Below the pieces are notes generated by a model. The model saw nothing but the letters and a program-made list of their open reading frames with translations. It had not been told where the DNA came from and did no database searches. From assembly GCF_001262505.1 (NCBI RefSeq), contig NZ_KQ410731.1, positions 186,001 through 250,000 on the forward strand: a stretch of 64,000 nucleotides of DNA, in the 5' to 3' direction. Origin of the DNA: Shinella sp. SUS2 (GTDB taxonomy: Bacteria > Pseudomonadota > Alphaproteobacteria > Rhizobiales > Rhizobiaceae). Shown here piece by piece: positions 1 through 8,781 of this stretch (positions are counted from its first letter, which is position 1; each line of letters opens with the position of its first letter). The translations under genes were made by a program, and so were the position numbers.

Positions 1-614
1 TAGACGAAGCCGTGCATGAGGGCGATGGAGATGAGGGCGACGGCAAGGGCATGCCAGACGGTCATCTTGTAGGCGAGCACCATCATCTCGTCGGTCGGCG
101 CGATGTTGAGCGAGAGAAAGAGGGCCCCGGCCGCCATCAGCAGCAGCTCGCCGGCATAACTCGTCTCCTTCGTTCCGGTGTCATCGTCATCATGGCCGAG
201 CTGGCTGCGGCCGAGCATGGCGCCGATGCTGGCGGGGACGGATTGCAGGGCGACCTTGCCGGAAAGTTCGCTCGCCGGCATGCCGCCACGCAGCAGGCCG
301 AGCGCCGTCAGCACTACCAAGCTGGTCAGGATGCCGATGCCATAGGCGATCGCCGCGTCACGGATTGCCTCGCGCCAGCCAAATGTCTCCTCGAAACCGA
401 TGCGATGGGCGAGCAGGATCAACAGGGGAATGTCGAGGAGGAGCAGCAGGAACAGGCGCTCGCGCGCCATGGAGAAGCCGAGATGCCACATTTCCATGGT
501 CATCAGCATGGGCAGCGCCAGGAACAGGGCGCCGGCGACACCGCGGCCGAGGCCGGTCACGAACCGGTTGAGTTCGTCTTTGTCCGCCGCCGTCTGCGCG
601 TCGTTTCCTGCCAT
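1..614 (-). CDS. DUF2391/TIGR02587-like integral membrane protein (3' end outside window)
   Basis: Reading leftward from the ATG at 614, the frame stays open to the window edge (204 codons), so the C-terminus is missing. The start is preceded by a GAGGGGG ribosome site. After a polar N-terminus (MAGNDAQTAADKDELNRFV) the translation alternates hydrophobic segments with short loops: LFLALPMLMTMEMW, LFLLLLLDIPLLILLAH, and later AGELLLMAAGALFLSLNIAP. This pattern, including a DDDDTGTKE acidic loop, resembles the DUF2391 (TIGR02587) multipass proteins of rhizobia and cyanobacteria, whose function is unknown. It lies 74 bp downstream of the DEAD-box helicase on the same strand, with a hairpin between them, so co-transcription is possible. 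The family call is by recollection of the pattern. Confidence 0.6.
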   Translation of the reverse strand, partial: MAGNDAQTAADKDELNRFVTGLGRGVAGALFLALPMLMTMEMWHLGFSMARERLFLLLLLDIPLLILLAHRIGFEETFGWREAIRDAAIAYGIGILTSLVVLTALGLLRGGMPASELSGKVALQSVPASIGAMLGRSQLGHDDDDTGTKETSYAGELLLMAAGALFLSLNIAPTDEMMVLAYKMTVWHALAVALISIALMHGFV

Positions 615-647
615 GAAAACCCCCTCGCAAAAGCGCGGGGGTAACGC

Positions 648-672
648 GGCGCGGACCGGATGGTTCCGCGCC
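648..672 (-). terminator. Hairpin between helicase and membrane-protein genes
   Basis: GGCGCGGA (648-655) and TCCGCGCC (665-672) are perfect 8-bp arms around a 9-base loop, just downstream of the helicase stop codon on the minus strand. No T-tract follows, so it could be an mRNA 3'-end or processing structure rather than an intrinsic terminator. Confidence 0.4.
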
Positions 673-688
673 GGTCAGGTGTCATTGT

Positions 689-2632
689 TTAAAAGCGATC
701 CGGCTTCTTGCCCTTCGGCTTACGCGGCGCGCCGTCGGGCTTGGCGAATTTTTCGTCGCGCTTGCCCTTGAAGGGCTTGGCACCGGCGAAGGGCTTGGCG
801 GGCTTCTTGCCGCCGTCTTCGCGGTCCTTCCAGTGCGGCTTGGCGGCGGCACCTTCCGGCTTGTCGAAATCGCGCTTCTTCTCGAAACGCGGCTTCTTCT
901 CGAATTCGCCCTTCGGCTTCCAGTCGGCGCGGCGTTCCGGCTTGTCGTAGCGCTGCGTCTTCTCGCCGGGCGCACGCGTATAGGGCTGCGGCGTCAGGTC
1001 GGGCTGGCCTTCCAGCACGGTAACGCGGATGCCGCGCTCCAGCATGCTGCCCGGGCCGAGATGGCCGAGGAAGCCGTCGGCGGCCGCGGCGGAGAGCTCG
1101 ATATAGGTCTCTTCCGGCTGCATCTTGATCGCGCCGATCTCGTTCTTGGTGATGCTGCCGTTGCGGCAGAGCATCGGGATCAGCCAGCGCGGTTCGGCGC
1201 GCTGCTTGCGGCCGACCGACACGGAGATCCAGACGCTTGCCCCGAAACCGTCGCGCGGGCGCTTGGTTTCGGCGGGAATGAAGTCGTTGCCGCGCTCGCG
1301 CGGCTTGCGCTGTTCGAGCGAGACCTCGACCAGGTCTTCCGGCGCCGAGCGGCCAGCCTTGAAGAAACGGGCGACGGCGGCGGCCAGCTGGCGGGCATCG
1401 AAGCGTGCGGCGAGCGCGTCGATCGTCTCGATCTCGTCTTCTCCGATCGTGTCGGTCAGCATGGGGTCGGCGAGCAGACGCTCGTCGTCGCGGCGCAGGA
1501 TGTCCTCGGCGGACGGCGGGGTCGCCCAGTTCGCCTTGAGGTTGGCGGCCTGCAGCAGGCGCTCGGCCTTGCGGCGGGCGCTGAGCGGCACGATGAGCGC
1601 GCTGACGCCCTTGCGGCCGGCACGGCCGGTGCGGCCCGAGCGGTGCAGCAGCGTTTCCGGGTTGGTCGGCAGGTCGGCATGCACGACGAGCTCCAGATTG
1701 GGCAGGTCGATGCCACGGGCGGCGACGTCGGTGGCGATGCAGACGCGGGCGCGGCCATCGCGCATGGCCTGCAGCGCGTGGGTGCGCTCGTTCTGGCTGA
1801 GTTCGCCGGAGAGTGCCACGACCGAGAAGCCGCGATTGTTGAAGCGGGCGGTCAGGTGGTTCACCGCTGCGCGCGTCGAACAGAAGACGATGGCGTTCTG
1901 CGCATCGTAGTAGCGCAGAACGTTGATGATGGCGTTCTCGCGGTCGGCGGGCACGGCTAGCAGGGCGCGATAGTCGATATCGACATGCTGCTCCCGCTCG
2001 GACGCAGTCGAGATGCGGAGCGCGTCGCGCTGGTAGTTCTTGGCGAGCGCGGCGATCTCCTTCGGCACGGTGGCCGAGAACATCAGCGTGCGGCGGTCTT
2101 CCGGCGCGGCTTCGAGGATGAATTCGAGGTCTTCGCGGAAACCGAGGTCGAGCATCTCGTCGGCTTCGTCGAGCACGACTGCGCGGATGGCGGAGAGATC
2201 GAGGTTGCCGCGGGTGATGTGGTCGCGCAGGCGTCCCGGCGTGCCGACGATGATATGGGCGCCGCGCTCCAGCGCGCGCCGCTCGTTGCGCACGTCCATG
2301 CCGCCGACGCAGGAGGCAATGACGGCACCGGTCATCTCGTAGAGCCATTCCAGCTCGCGCTTGACCTGCATGGCAAGCTCGCGCGTCGGCGCGATGACGA
2401 GGGCAAGCGGGCTCTCGGCGCGGGCGAAGCGTTCTTCGCCCTCAAGCAGCGTCGGGGCGAGCGCGAGGCCGAAGGCGACGGTCTTGCCGGAGCCGGTCTG
2501 GGCGGAGACCAGCGCATCGGAATCGCCGATCTTGGGGTCGGAGACGGCGATCTGCACCGGCGTCAAGGTGGTGTAGCCGCGTTTTTCCAACGCCTTTGCC
2601 ATCGCCGGAGCGAGGCTTTCAAAACTCGTCAT
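689..2632 (-). CDS. DEAD-box ATP-dependent RNA helicase with DbpA-type C-terminal domain
   Basis: Cytoplasmic RNA helicase of 647 residues. The start at 2632 ([20 protein letters not shown]) gives the canonical Q-motif N-terminus; the open frame extends further upstream but without helicase similarity. Visible motifs in order are AQTGSGKT (I), PTRELAMQ (Ia), DEADEML (II), SAT (III) and [13 protein letters not shown] (VI). After the two RecA-like domains (about 1-380) comes a segment near residues 470-570 that resembles the DbpA RNA-binding domain. It is followed by a Lys/Phe/Pro-rich disordered tail ([15 protein letters not shown] and similar) of the kind that binds RNA non-specifically. A role in ribosome assembly or cold adaptation is likely by family. 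It is divergent from panC. Confidence 0.93.
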   Translation of the reverse strand: MTSFESLAPAMAKALEKRGYTTLTPVQIAVSDPKIGDSDALVSAQTGSGKTVAFGLALAPTLLEGEERFARAESPLALVIAPTRELAMQVKRELEWLYEMTGAVIASCVGGMDVRNERRALERGAHIIVGTPGRLRDHITRGNLDLSAIRAVVLDEADEMLDLGFREDLEFILEAAPEDRRTLMFSATVPKEIAALAKNYQRDALRISTASEREQHVDIDYRALLAVPADRENAIINVLRYYDAQNAIVFCSTRAAVNHLTARFNNRGFSVVALSGELSQNERTHALQAMRDGRARVCIATDVAARGIDLPNLELVVHADLPTNPETLLHRSGRTGRAGRKGVSALIVPLSARRKAERLLQAANLKANWATPPSAEDILRRDDERLLADPMLTDTIGEDEIETIDALAARFDARQLAAAVARFFKAGRSAPEDLVEVSLEQRKPRERGNDFIPAETKRPRDGFGASVWISVSVGRKQRAEPRWLIPMLCRNGSITKNEIGAIKMQPEETYIELSAAAADGFLGHLGPGSMLERGIRVTVLEGQPDLTPQPYTRAPGEKTQRYDKPERRADWKPKGEFEKKPRFEKKRDFDKPEGAAAKPHWKDREDGGKKPAKPFAGAKPFKGKRDEKFAKPDGAPRKPKGKKPDRF

Positions 2633-2913
2633 GTAGGGTCTTTCGGAATTCGGGTTCCGCGACGATCTGGCGTCGCACTCTGCGCTCGTATGCGACGGGC
2701 GTGTCAACGCGCTCTCTACTGGGCATTGAGCGAAATGTACAGTGCGCAAAATGCAATGCTGCCCAGCGGCGGGGCCTATCGCCGCCCAAGGTGTTTGCCG
2801 ATTGTCTTTTTGCGCTGCACAAGATAGAAAACGGCGCTTCCTGGAGCCGATCCGCAGAGATCGTGCAGGTGGCATCGCCCGCGGGAGAGGGCGAGAGCAA
2901 GGAGGAACCGTCG

Positions 2914-3783
2914 ATGCAGACCTTTACAACCATCGCGGATTTGCGCGCGGCGCTGGCGCCGCACCGGCTGGACGGTCGCACCATCGGTCTCGTGCCCACC
3001 ATGGGCTACCTTCATGTCGGCCATATGGAGCTTGCCCGGCGGGCCCGCGCCGACAACGACATCGTCGTCGCCACCATCTTCGTCAATCCGCTGCAGTTCG
3101 GAGCAAACGAGGATCTTGCGCGCTATCCGCGCGACCTTGCCCGCGACCAGGCGATGCTGGAGGCCGAAGGCGTGCACTATCTCTTCGCACCGGGCGTTTC
3201 CGACATGTATCCGCGGCCGATGGAGACTGTCGTTGATGTGCCGAAGCTCGGCTCGGAGCTCGAAGGGTCCGTCCGCCCCGGGCATTTCGCGGGGGTCGCG
3301 ACCGTCGTCACCAAGCTCTTCAATATCGCCCAGCCGGACCGCGCCTATTTCGGCGAGAAGGACTTCCAGCAGCTCACCATCATCCGCCGCATGGCCGAGG
3401 ACCTGGCACAGCCGGTCGAGGTGATCGGCGTGCCGACGGTGCGCGAGGCGGACGGGCTCGCCTGTTCCTCGCGCAACGTCTACCTCTCGGCCGGGGAGCG
3501 CGCCGCTGCCGCCATCGTGCCGCGCGCGCTGGAGGAAGCCGAGCGGCTGATCATGGCGGGCGAGACGGATGCAAGGCGCCTGGAGGCGGGCGTTACCGCC
3601 TTTCTTGCCAGCGAGCCGCTCGCCAAGCCCGAAGTGGTCGCGATCCGCGATCCGCAGACGCTTGCCGAGATCGACACGGTCGGCGATCGACCGGTTCTTT
3701 TGTTGCTTTTCGTGCGCTTTGGGAGCACGAAACTCCTCGATAATCGGGTTTTTGGCCCGAAAAACATGAAAAAGGTAGCGTGA
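2914..3783 (+). CDS. panC: Pantoate--beta-alanine ligase
   Basis: Last step of pantothenate synthesis: ATP-dependent condensation of pantoate with beta-alanine through a pantoyl-adenylate. The 289-residue product has the family length and shows the nucleotide-binding [14 protein letters not shown] segment (HIGH-like, about residues 29-42), FVNPLQFG, and the GEKDFQQL and SSRNVYLS motifs. GGAGGA at 2901-2906 sets the ATG at 2914, although the frame is open further upstream. The panB start follows after one base, so the two genes are an operon. In some rhizobia panCB is plasmid-borne; the window cannot show whether that holds here. Confidence 0.97.
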   Translation: MQTFTTIADLRAALAPHRLDGRTIGLVPTMGYLHVGHMELARRARADNDIVVATIFVNPLQFGANEDLARYPRDLARDQAMLEAEGVHYLFAPGVSDMYPRPMETVVDVPKLGSELEGSVRPGHFAGVATVVTKLFNIAQPDRAYFGEKDFQQLTIIRRMAEDLAQPVEVIGVPTVREADGLACSSRNVYLSAGERAAAAIVPRALEEAERLIMAGETDARRLEAGVTAFLASEPLAKPEVVAIRDPQTLAEIDTVGDRPVLLLLFVRFGSTKLLDNRVFGPKNMKKVA

Positions 3784-3784
3784 C

Positions 3785-4609
3785 ATGAGCGTACATACCG
3801 CCAAGCGCCGTCTGGCGCCCGCCGACATCCGGGCCCTCAAGGGCGAGCGTCCGATCGTCAGCCTCACCGCCTACACGACCCCGGTCGCCAAGCTCATGGA
3901 TCCCCATGTCGATTTCATGCTGGTCGGCGACAGCCTCGGCATGGTGCTCTACGGTCTCGATTCCACCGTCGGCGTGACGATCGAGATGATGATCGCCCAT
4001 GGCCAGGCCGTCATGCGCGGCTCGTCCAGCGCCTGCGTCGTCGTCGATCTGCCCTTCGGCTCCTACCAGCAGTCGAAGGAACAGGCCTTTGCGACGGCTG
4101 CCAGGGTTCTCAAGGAAACCGGCTGTTCGGCGATCAAGCTGGAGGGCGGGGCGGAAATGGCCGAGACGGTGCATTTCCTCACCCAGCGCGGCATTCCGGT
4201 GCTCGGCCATGTCGGCCTGATGCCGCAGCTCATCAACACGACCGGCGGCTACCGCTCGCTCGGGCGCAACGACAAGGAAGTCGAGAAGATCCGCCGCGAC
4301 GCTGCGGCCATCGACGATGCCGGCGCCTTCGCCATCGTCATCGAGGGCACGGTCGAGCCGCTGGCGCGCGAGATCACCGGCACGGTCAAGGCGCCGACCA
4401 TCGGCATCGGAGCCTCGCCGGCCTGCGACGGACAGGTGCTGGTCGTCGACGACGTGCTCGGCATCTTCACGGATTTCAAGCCGCGCTTCGTCAAGCACTT
4501 CGCCAATCTCGCCCCCGTCATGAGCGAGGCTTTCGCGACCTACGCCGAAGAGGTGAAGGCGCGCAGCTTTCCGGCACCCGAGCACACGTTCCAGCTCAAG
4601 AAGAGCTGA
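3785..4609 (+). CDS. panB: 3-methyl-2-oxobutanoate hydroxymethyltransferase
   Basis: Transfers a hydroxymethyl group from methylene-tetrahydrofolate to alpha-ketoisovalerate, giving ketopantoate for pantothenate synthesis. The 274-residue product has the family length and conserved segments: [15 protein letters not shown] at the N-terminus, [12 protein letters not shown] (Mg-binding Asp), the [12 protein letters not shown] region, [10 protein letters not shown], and [15 protein letters not shown] with the catalytic Glu. The start is one base after the panC stop, so translation is probably coupled. A 15-bp hairpin directly after the stop ends the unit. Confidence 0.97.
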   Translation: MSVHTAKRRLAPADIRALKGERPIVSLTAYTTPVAKLMDPHVDFMLVGDSLGMVLYGLDSTVGVTIEMMIAHGQAVMRGSSSACVVVDLPFGSYQQSKEQAFATAARVLKETGCSAIKLEGGAEMAETVHFLTQRGIPVLGHVGLMPQLINTTGGYRSLGRNDKEVEKIRRDAAAIDDAGAFAIVIEGTVEPLAREITGTVKAPTIGIGASPACDGQVLVVDDVLGIFTDFKPRFVKHFANLAPVMSEAFATYAEEVKARSFPAPEHTFQLKKS

Positions 4610-4611
4610 TA

Positions 4612-4648
4612 ATCAATCAGCGCCGGAAGAAAACCGGCGCTGATTGAT
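4612..4648 (+). terminator. Strong hairpin after panB
   Basis: A perfect 15-bp inverted repeat has arms at 4612-4626 and 4634-4648, each ending in the core CAGCGCCGG / CCGGCGCTG, with a 7-base A-rich loop. It starts three bases after the panB stop. No T-run follows on the plus strand, so it is either a T-poor terminator or an mRNA-stabilising 3' structure. Confidence 0.6.
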
Positions 4649-4791
4649 CAACGACGCTGAACGGTCCATCAGCCATATTGGTTTGCGGGTGGATCGCGCC
4701 TGTTCTATGGGTGGCGGATCGTTTCCTGCAAGTCCGGCCGGAAGACCGCCGTGCGCTCCTCCCGGATTTGCGACAGATCTTGAGCAGACCC

Positions 4792-5526
4792 ATGACCCCC
4801 GCCACGAAAGAAGAAATCCGCGACGCCTTCCGGCGTGGCAGCGCCGTCGCGATCGCCGCGGCGCCATTTGCCGTGCTGTTCGGCGCCGTCGCCGTGGACA
4901 ACGGCCTGACGATCGCGGAAGCGGCGTTGATGAGCGCGACGCTTTATGCCGGCGCCAGCCAGCTCGTCGGCGTCGAGCTCTTCGATCACAATGTCGCGCC
5001 CTGGCTGGTGGTGCTGTCGATCTTCGCCGTGAACTTCCGGCACGTGCTCTATTCGGCGGCGATCGCCGCCCATATCCGGCATCTCACCTTCTGGCAGAAG
5101 GCGACGTCGCTGTTCTTCCTCACCGACCCTCAGTTCGCCGAAACCGAGCGTCGCGCGGATGCGGGTATCCGCGTCAGCTATATCTGGTCGATGGTGCTCG
5201 GCCTCAGCGTCTATGTGCCCTGGCTCTGCCTGACGGTTGTCGGGGGACTGCTCGGCAACCTGATCGGCGATCCCAAGGAGATCGGCATCGATGTGCTGCT
5301 GCCGATCTACTTCATGGGCCTGGTGCTCGGCTTCCGCAGCCGGGCGAACTGGCTTCCGGTGGTGCTGGCCTCCTCGGCAGGCTCGATCCTGGCGCTGCAT
5401 TTCGTCGGCTCGCCCTGGCATGTCAGCCTTGGCGCGCTTGCGGGGGTACTCGTCGCGGCGGTCATGCCGCTCGATGACAAGGCACCGGCCGAGCCGGTCG
5501 GCGACGCTGCACGTGGGGAGGCATGA
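4792..5526 (+). CDS. azlC: AzlC-family branched-chain amino-acid exporter, large subunit
   Basis: The inner-membrane permease subunit of an AzlCD pair, which exports branched-chain or related amino acids. The start at 4792 (MTPATKEEIRDAFRRG) gives a 244-residue protein of normal AzlC length; the 38 codons open upstream are not family-like. The motifs AAPFAVLFGAVAVDNGLTIAEA, in two stretches, and LYAGASQLVGVELF are typical, with about five to seven hydrophobic segments, including YIWSMVLGLSVYVPWLCL. It overlaps azlD by four bases (ATGA), indicating translational coupling. No ribosome site is strong, which leaves the start slightly uncertain. Confidence 0.92.
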   Translation: MTPATKEEIRDAFRRGSAVAIAAAPFAVLFGAVAVDNGLTIAEAALMSATLYAGASQLVGVELFDHNVAPWLVVLSIFAVNFRHVLYSAAIAAHIRHLTFWQKATSLFFLTDPQFAETERRADAGIRVSYIWSMVLGLSVYVPWLCLTVVGGLLGNLIGDPKEIGIDVLLPIYFMGLVLGFRSRANWLPVVLASSAGSILALHFVGSPWHVSLGALAGVLVAAVMPLDDKAPAEPVGDAARGEA

Positions 5527-5840
5527 GCATGGACACGCTGTTCCACACGCAGACGCTGCTGATCATCGCCGCTGGCGCCATCGCGACCTACCTGACGCGC
5601 GTCGGCGGCTATGTCTTCATCACGCGCATGAAGCGCATCCCACCGCGCGCCGAAGCGGCGCTGAACGCCGTTCCGGCCGCCGTGCTCACCACGCTGGTGG
5701 CGCCGGCAGCCGTGACGGGCGGTTTCGACGTCAGCGTGACGATGGCCATCGCCTTCCTGCTTGGCCTGCGTCTCTCGCTCCTGCCGGTGCTGGCCATCGG
5801 CTGGGTCGTCGTGATGGTGCTGCGTCAGTTCATCGGCTGA
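5523..5840 (+). CDS. azlD: AzlD-family branched-chain amino-acid exporter, small subunit
   Basis: A 105-residue membrane protein, the obligate small partner of AzlC. Hydrophobic stretches TLLIIAAGAIATYLTR, AVLTTLVAPAAV and TMAIAFLLGLRLSLLPVL suggest three to four membrane helices. The conserved TYLTRVGGYVF segment near the N-terminus is typical of the AzlD family. The ATG overlaps the azlC stop (ATGA). The 3' end overlaps the end of the convergent aminopeptidase gene by 11 bases, so there is no room for a terminator between them. Confidence 0.92.
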   Translation: MSMDTLFHTQTLLIIAAGAIATYLTRVGGYVFITRMKRIPPRAEAALNAVPAAVLTTLVAPAAVTGGFDVSVTMAIAFLLGLRLSLLPVLAIGWVVVMVLRQFIG

Positions 5841-7665
5841 CCGGCGCCGTCGCCTTTTCCAGCCAGCTCTTCGTTGCTTCGTCCGACAGCAGCGGCGTGA
5901 TCTTTTCGCGCACATCCGCGTGGTAGGCGTTCAGCCAGGCAAGCTCGTCTTCCGTCATCAGGGCGGCGACGACGAGCCGGCGGTCGATCGGGCAGAAGGT
6001 CAGCGTCTCGAAGCCGAGCATGTCCATGTCGCCGCCGTCGACCGGGGCGGCCGGCAGGACGTGGATCAGGTTCTCGATGCGGATGCCGAAGGCGCCGGGG
6101 CGGTAGTAGCCGGGCTCGTTGGACAGGATCATTCCGGCCAGAAGCTCCTGCGTCGAAAGCCGGGAAATGCGCTGCGGACCCTCATGCACGGAGAGATAGG
6201 AGCCGACGCCGTGGCCTGTGCCATGGGCGAAATCGGCACCGGCCTTCCACAGCGCGATGCGGGCGAGCGGATCGAGGTCGCAGCCGCGCGAGCCTTTCGG
6301 GAAGCGTGCCGTGCTGATCGCGATCATGCCCTTCAGCACCAGGGTGAAGAAGCGCTTCTGTTCCTCCGGCACCGCGCCGATCGCCACCGTGCGGGTGATG
6401 TCGGTCGTGCCATTGATGTATTGCGCGCCGGAATCGATGAGGAAGAGCGTGCCCGGCTCGATGAGCGTGTCCGATGCGGTCGTCACCCGGTAATGCATGA
6501 TGGCGGCATGGGCGCCGGCGCCCGCGATGGTGTCGAAGGACACATCCTTCAGCGGGTTCTGGTGACGCTCGCCGACGCTGGCGCGCACGGCCTCCAGTTT
6601 CTTCGTGACGGCCATTTCTGTTTGCGTGCCGGGCGTCGTGCCGTCGAGCCAGGCGAGGAACTCCACCATGGCCGCGCCGTCCTGAAGATGGGCGCGCGCG
6701 GAACCCTGCAGCTCGACCGCGTTCTTGCAGGCGCGGGGCAGGCGGGCCGGGTCGTTGGCCTCGACCAGCGTGCCGCCCTTGCGGCGCACGATCTCGGCGA
6801 GCGCGAAGGGCGCCTGGTCAGGATCGATCAGGATGCGCTTGCCCTCGGCGGCGAGCGCCGCGATGCGCTCGTCGAACTGCGACGGCGGTACGAGGTCGGC
6901 GAGCTGGGTGAGGTAGGCCTCGGGCTCGATGCCGGTCTTGCGCTTGTCGAGGAAGAGCTGCGGGCGACCCTCTGCCGGAATGATGGCGCGGGCCAAGGGA
7001 TGCGGCGTGTGCGGCACGTCGCTGCCGCGGATGTTGAAGATCCAGGCGATGGAGGACGGGTCGGTGACGGCGAGGGCATCCGCGCCGGCCTTGGCGGTCG
7101 CCTCCGCCATCTTGGCGAGCTTGTCCCTGGCCAGTTCCCCGGCCTGGTCGATCGCCTGGATCGTCACGCGGCCGAGCGGTTCGCTCGGGCGGTCGGCCCA
7201 GGCCTTGTCGAGCGGGTTGTGGGGCAGGAAGATGAGGGCGCCGCCGAGGCCGGCAAGCGCCTTCTCAAGGCGGCGCACTTCAGCGCCGGTGTGCAGCCAC
7301 GGGTCGATGCCGAGACGGAAACCCTTCGGCGCGTGGTTCTGCAGCCAGAGATGCGGCGGTTCGCCGACGAGGTCGCCACCGGTGTAGACGCTGCCGTCGA
7401 CCTGCTCGGCGAGCTGCGTGACATAGCGGCCATCGACGAAGACCACGGCCGCACCGTGCATGACGAGCGCAACGCCGGCCGAACCGGTGAAGCCCGTCAG
7501 CCAGGAAAGGCGCTCGGCCGAGGCCGGCACGTATTCGCCCTGATACTCGTCGGCGCGCGGCACGAGGAAGCCGTCGATGCCGAGTGCATCGAAGCTGGCG
7601 CGCAGCGCATCGGCGCGTTCGCGGCCGAACTGGGGCGTGGAGGTGACGTCGAAACTCTGGAACAT
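5830..7665 (-). CDS. pepP: Aminopeptidase P family protein (M24 metallopeptidase)
   Basis: Cleaves N-terminal residues preceding proline in peptides; a cytoplasmic, dimetal enzyme. The 611-residue product has the long three-domain architecture. Two creatinase-like N-terminal domains run over about residues 1-300 (LRASFDALGIDGFLVPRAD, FVDGRYVTQL). A pita-bread catalytic domain follows, with the metal ligands in LIDSGAQYINGTTDITRT (two Asp), FAHGTGHGVGSYLSVHEGP (His), and ILSNEPGYY (Glu). This is the alphaproteobacterial and eukaryotic-like long form rather than the E. coli length. The start at 7665 begins MFQSFDVTSTPQFG. The tail overlaps azlD on the other strand. Confidence 0.93.
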   Translation of the reverse strand: MFQSFDVTSTPQFGRERADALRASFDALGIDGFLVPRADEYQGEYVPASAERLSWLTGFTGSAGVALVMHGAAVVFVDGRYVTQLAEQVDGSVYTGGDLVGEPPHLWLQNHAPKGFRLGIDPWLHTGAEVRRLEKALAGLGGALIFLPHNPLDKAWADRPSEPLGRVTIQAIDQAGELARDKLAKMAEATAKAGADALAVTDPSSIAWIFNIRGSDVPHTPHPLARAIIPAEGRPQLFLDKRKTGIEPEAYLTQLADLVPPSQFDERIAALAAEGKRILIDPDQAPFALAEIVRRKGGTLVEANDPARLPRACKNAVELQGSARAHLQDGAAMVEFLAWLDGTTPGTQTEMAVTKKLEAVRASVGERHQNPLKDVSFDTIAGAGAHAAIMHYRVTTASDTLIEPGTLFLIDSGAQYINGTTDITRTVAIGAVPEEQKRFFTLVLKGMIAISTARFPKGSRGCDLDPLARIALWKAGADFAHGTGHGVGSYLSVHEGPQRISRLSTQELLAGMILSNEPGYYRPGAFGIRIENLIHVLPAAPVDGGDMDMLGFETLTFCPIDRRLVVAALMTEDELAWLNAYHADVREKITPLLSDEATKSWLEKATAPVSR

Positions 7666-7827
7666 GGGAGACTTCCGGTATGGCGATGAATCGTGCCGGC
7701 AATCTAAAGCATGTCGCGCAAAAGTGCGCGGCGGTTTTGCGCTGCCGGCATGCGAAAAACCTAAGCATTGAAGCGCAGAGAGCGAATCTGGCCGATCGCG
7801 GTACGCTTTGGCTATCGGCCGGCTGCG

Positions 7828-8352
7828 TCAAAGGCGGGAGAGATAGCGCTCCAGCACGGCGCGGGTCAGGCGCTGGTTGTTGCGATACCAGTCGTCCTCG
7901 GTGAAGAAGGCGGGTTCGCCGGCATCCCAGCCGCTCATCGAAAAATCCGACTGGCGGGCGAGGAAGGCGACGAAGTCTTCCTCGGTCTTCCACGCCGCGA
8001 TGGGGGAGCCGAAATAGGCCCCGCCATCCTGCACGTCGGCGAGCATGACGCCGTCATCGGTGCGGATGAGGCCCTGGCCGCAGAAATCCCGGTGATAGTC
8101 GTAGATCACGCCGTTGCCCGGCACCTCGTTTGCCAGCTTTCGCCAGAGCTGTTCGGCCAGCGTTGCGCCGAGCGGCTTGCGGCTGAGGGCATCGCGCAGG
8201 GACAGGGCGATACGACGGCGTTCAGCCTCGTTGCGCATGGTGCTTTCGACGCGGTGCGGATTCCTGCGCGCCTCGATGTTGGCGCGGATCGCGATCCACA
8301 GCACGAAGACGATAATCGCAAGGGTGATGAGCGGAATGATGGTGGCGGCCAT
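7828..8352 (-). CDS. Conserved rhizobial protein with one N-terminal membrane segment, function unknown
   Basis: The 174-residue product begins with a membrane helix (ATIIPLITLAIIVFVLWIAI, about residues 3-22). A basic, helical region follows (ESTMRNEAERRRIALSLRDAL) and then a soluble domain with aromatic patches (NGVIYDYHRDFCGQGLI, GWDAGEPAFFTEDDWYRNN). I do not recognise a characterised family. It is a single gene flanked by a 160-bp gap towards the aminopeptidase and the long sRNA-containing gap upstream. Its product is likely anchored in the inner membrane, but the side on which the domain faces is not determined. Confidence 0.75.
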   Translation of the reverse strand: MAATIIPLITLAIIVFVLWIAIRANIEARRNPHRVESTMRNEAERRRIALSLRDALSRKPLGATLAEQLWRKLANEVPGNGVIYDYHRDFCGQGLIRTDDGVMLADVQDGGAYFGSPIAAWKTEEDFVAFLARQSDFSMSGWDAGEPAFFTEDDWYRNNQRLTRAVLERYLSRL

Positions 8353-8566
8353 GATCAGGAAAGCTCCCGGATCGTGCCAAGAGGTCTGTAATTGGACTTA
8401 TGCATTGTGTGCATGGCACCCATGTCCCAAAGGCTCTGTCGCAAATTTTCGAATCTTGTATAAGCGGCGCCAACGAAGCGAAACAAAACGCGCTTCAAGC
8501 GAAACGAAGTGAAAGCCCCTCCAGTCCTTCGGATCGCAAAATGAACTGCCGAAAGGCAAAAGACTA

Positions 8567-8725
8567 GGTGTTCCGATCAGGCGTCTTGCCGGTCACTCCT
8601 CCTCCCTCCTCCGGGAAGGCGCTCGGAACACATAGGCCCGCTTGAGCACTCCTCCTCCTCAAGCTCGCGGGCAGGTCGGTTCGCCGGCCCATAGGCGGTG
8701 CCTCTGGCACCGCCTTTTATTTTGC
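8567..8725 (+). ncRNA. Candidate trans-acting sRNA with two CUCCUCC (anti-Shine-Dalgarno) loops
   Basis: This element fills much of the 428-bp gap between 8353 and 8781, where no ORF is convincing. Hairpin 1 has a 9-bp outer stem, GTGTTCCGA (8568-8576) with TCGGAACAC (8623-8631), and a near-perfect inner stem (8581-8592 with 8611-8622). Its loop (8593-8610) reads TCACTCCTCCTCCCTCCT. Hairpin 2 pairs 8636-8646 with 8658-8672 and presents a CACTCCTCCTC loop. A small stem with a TTCG loop (8674-8689) follows, then an intrinsic terminator: AGGCGGTGCC / GGCACCGCCT (8693-8702, 8706-8715) and a T-rich tail. CU-rich loops that can mask ribosome sites are known from rhizobial sRNAs of the alpha-r14/NfeR and alpha-r8/MmgR type. 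The exact family and 5' end are inferred, and no clear promoter was recognised in 8353-8566. Confidence 0.65.
8693..8723 (+). terminator. Intrinsic terminator of the sRNA
   Basis: A perfect 10-bp stem (8693-8702 with 8706-8715), a 3-base loop, then TTTATTTT. This gives the direction of transcription as plus. It faces the end of prmA (8782, minus strand). Confidence 0.8.
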
Positions 8726-8781
8726 CTGTATTTCCCTTGCGTTGAAGCGGGATGTTGCCACCCCGCTTCCGGACGGTGCCG

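Noticed and set aside
8470..8520. GCGAAAC-rich short repeats before the sRNA as a CRISPR-like or mobile element
   Set aside because: The units are only about 7-10 bases, irregular in spacing and not followed by spacers or transposase sequence.
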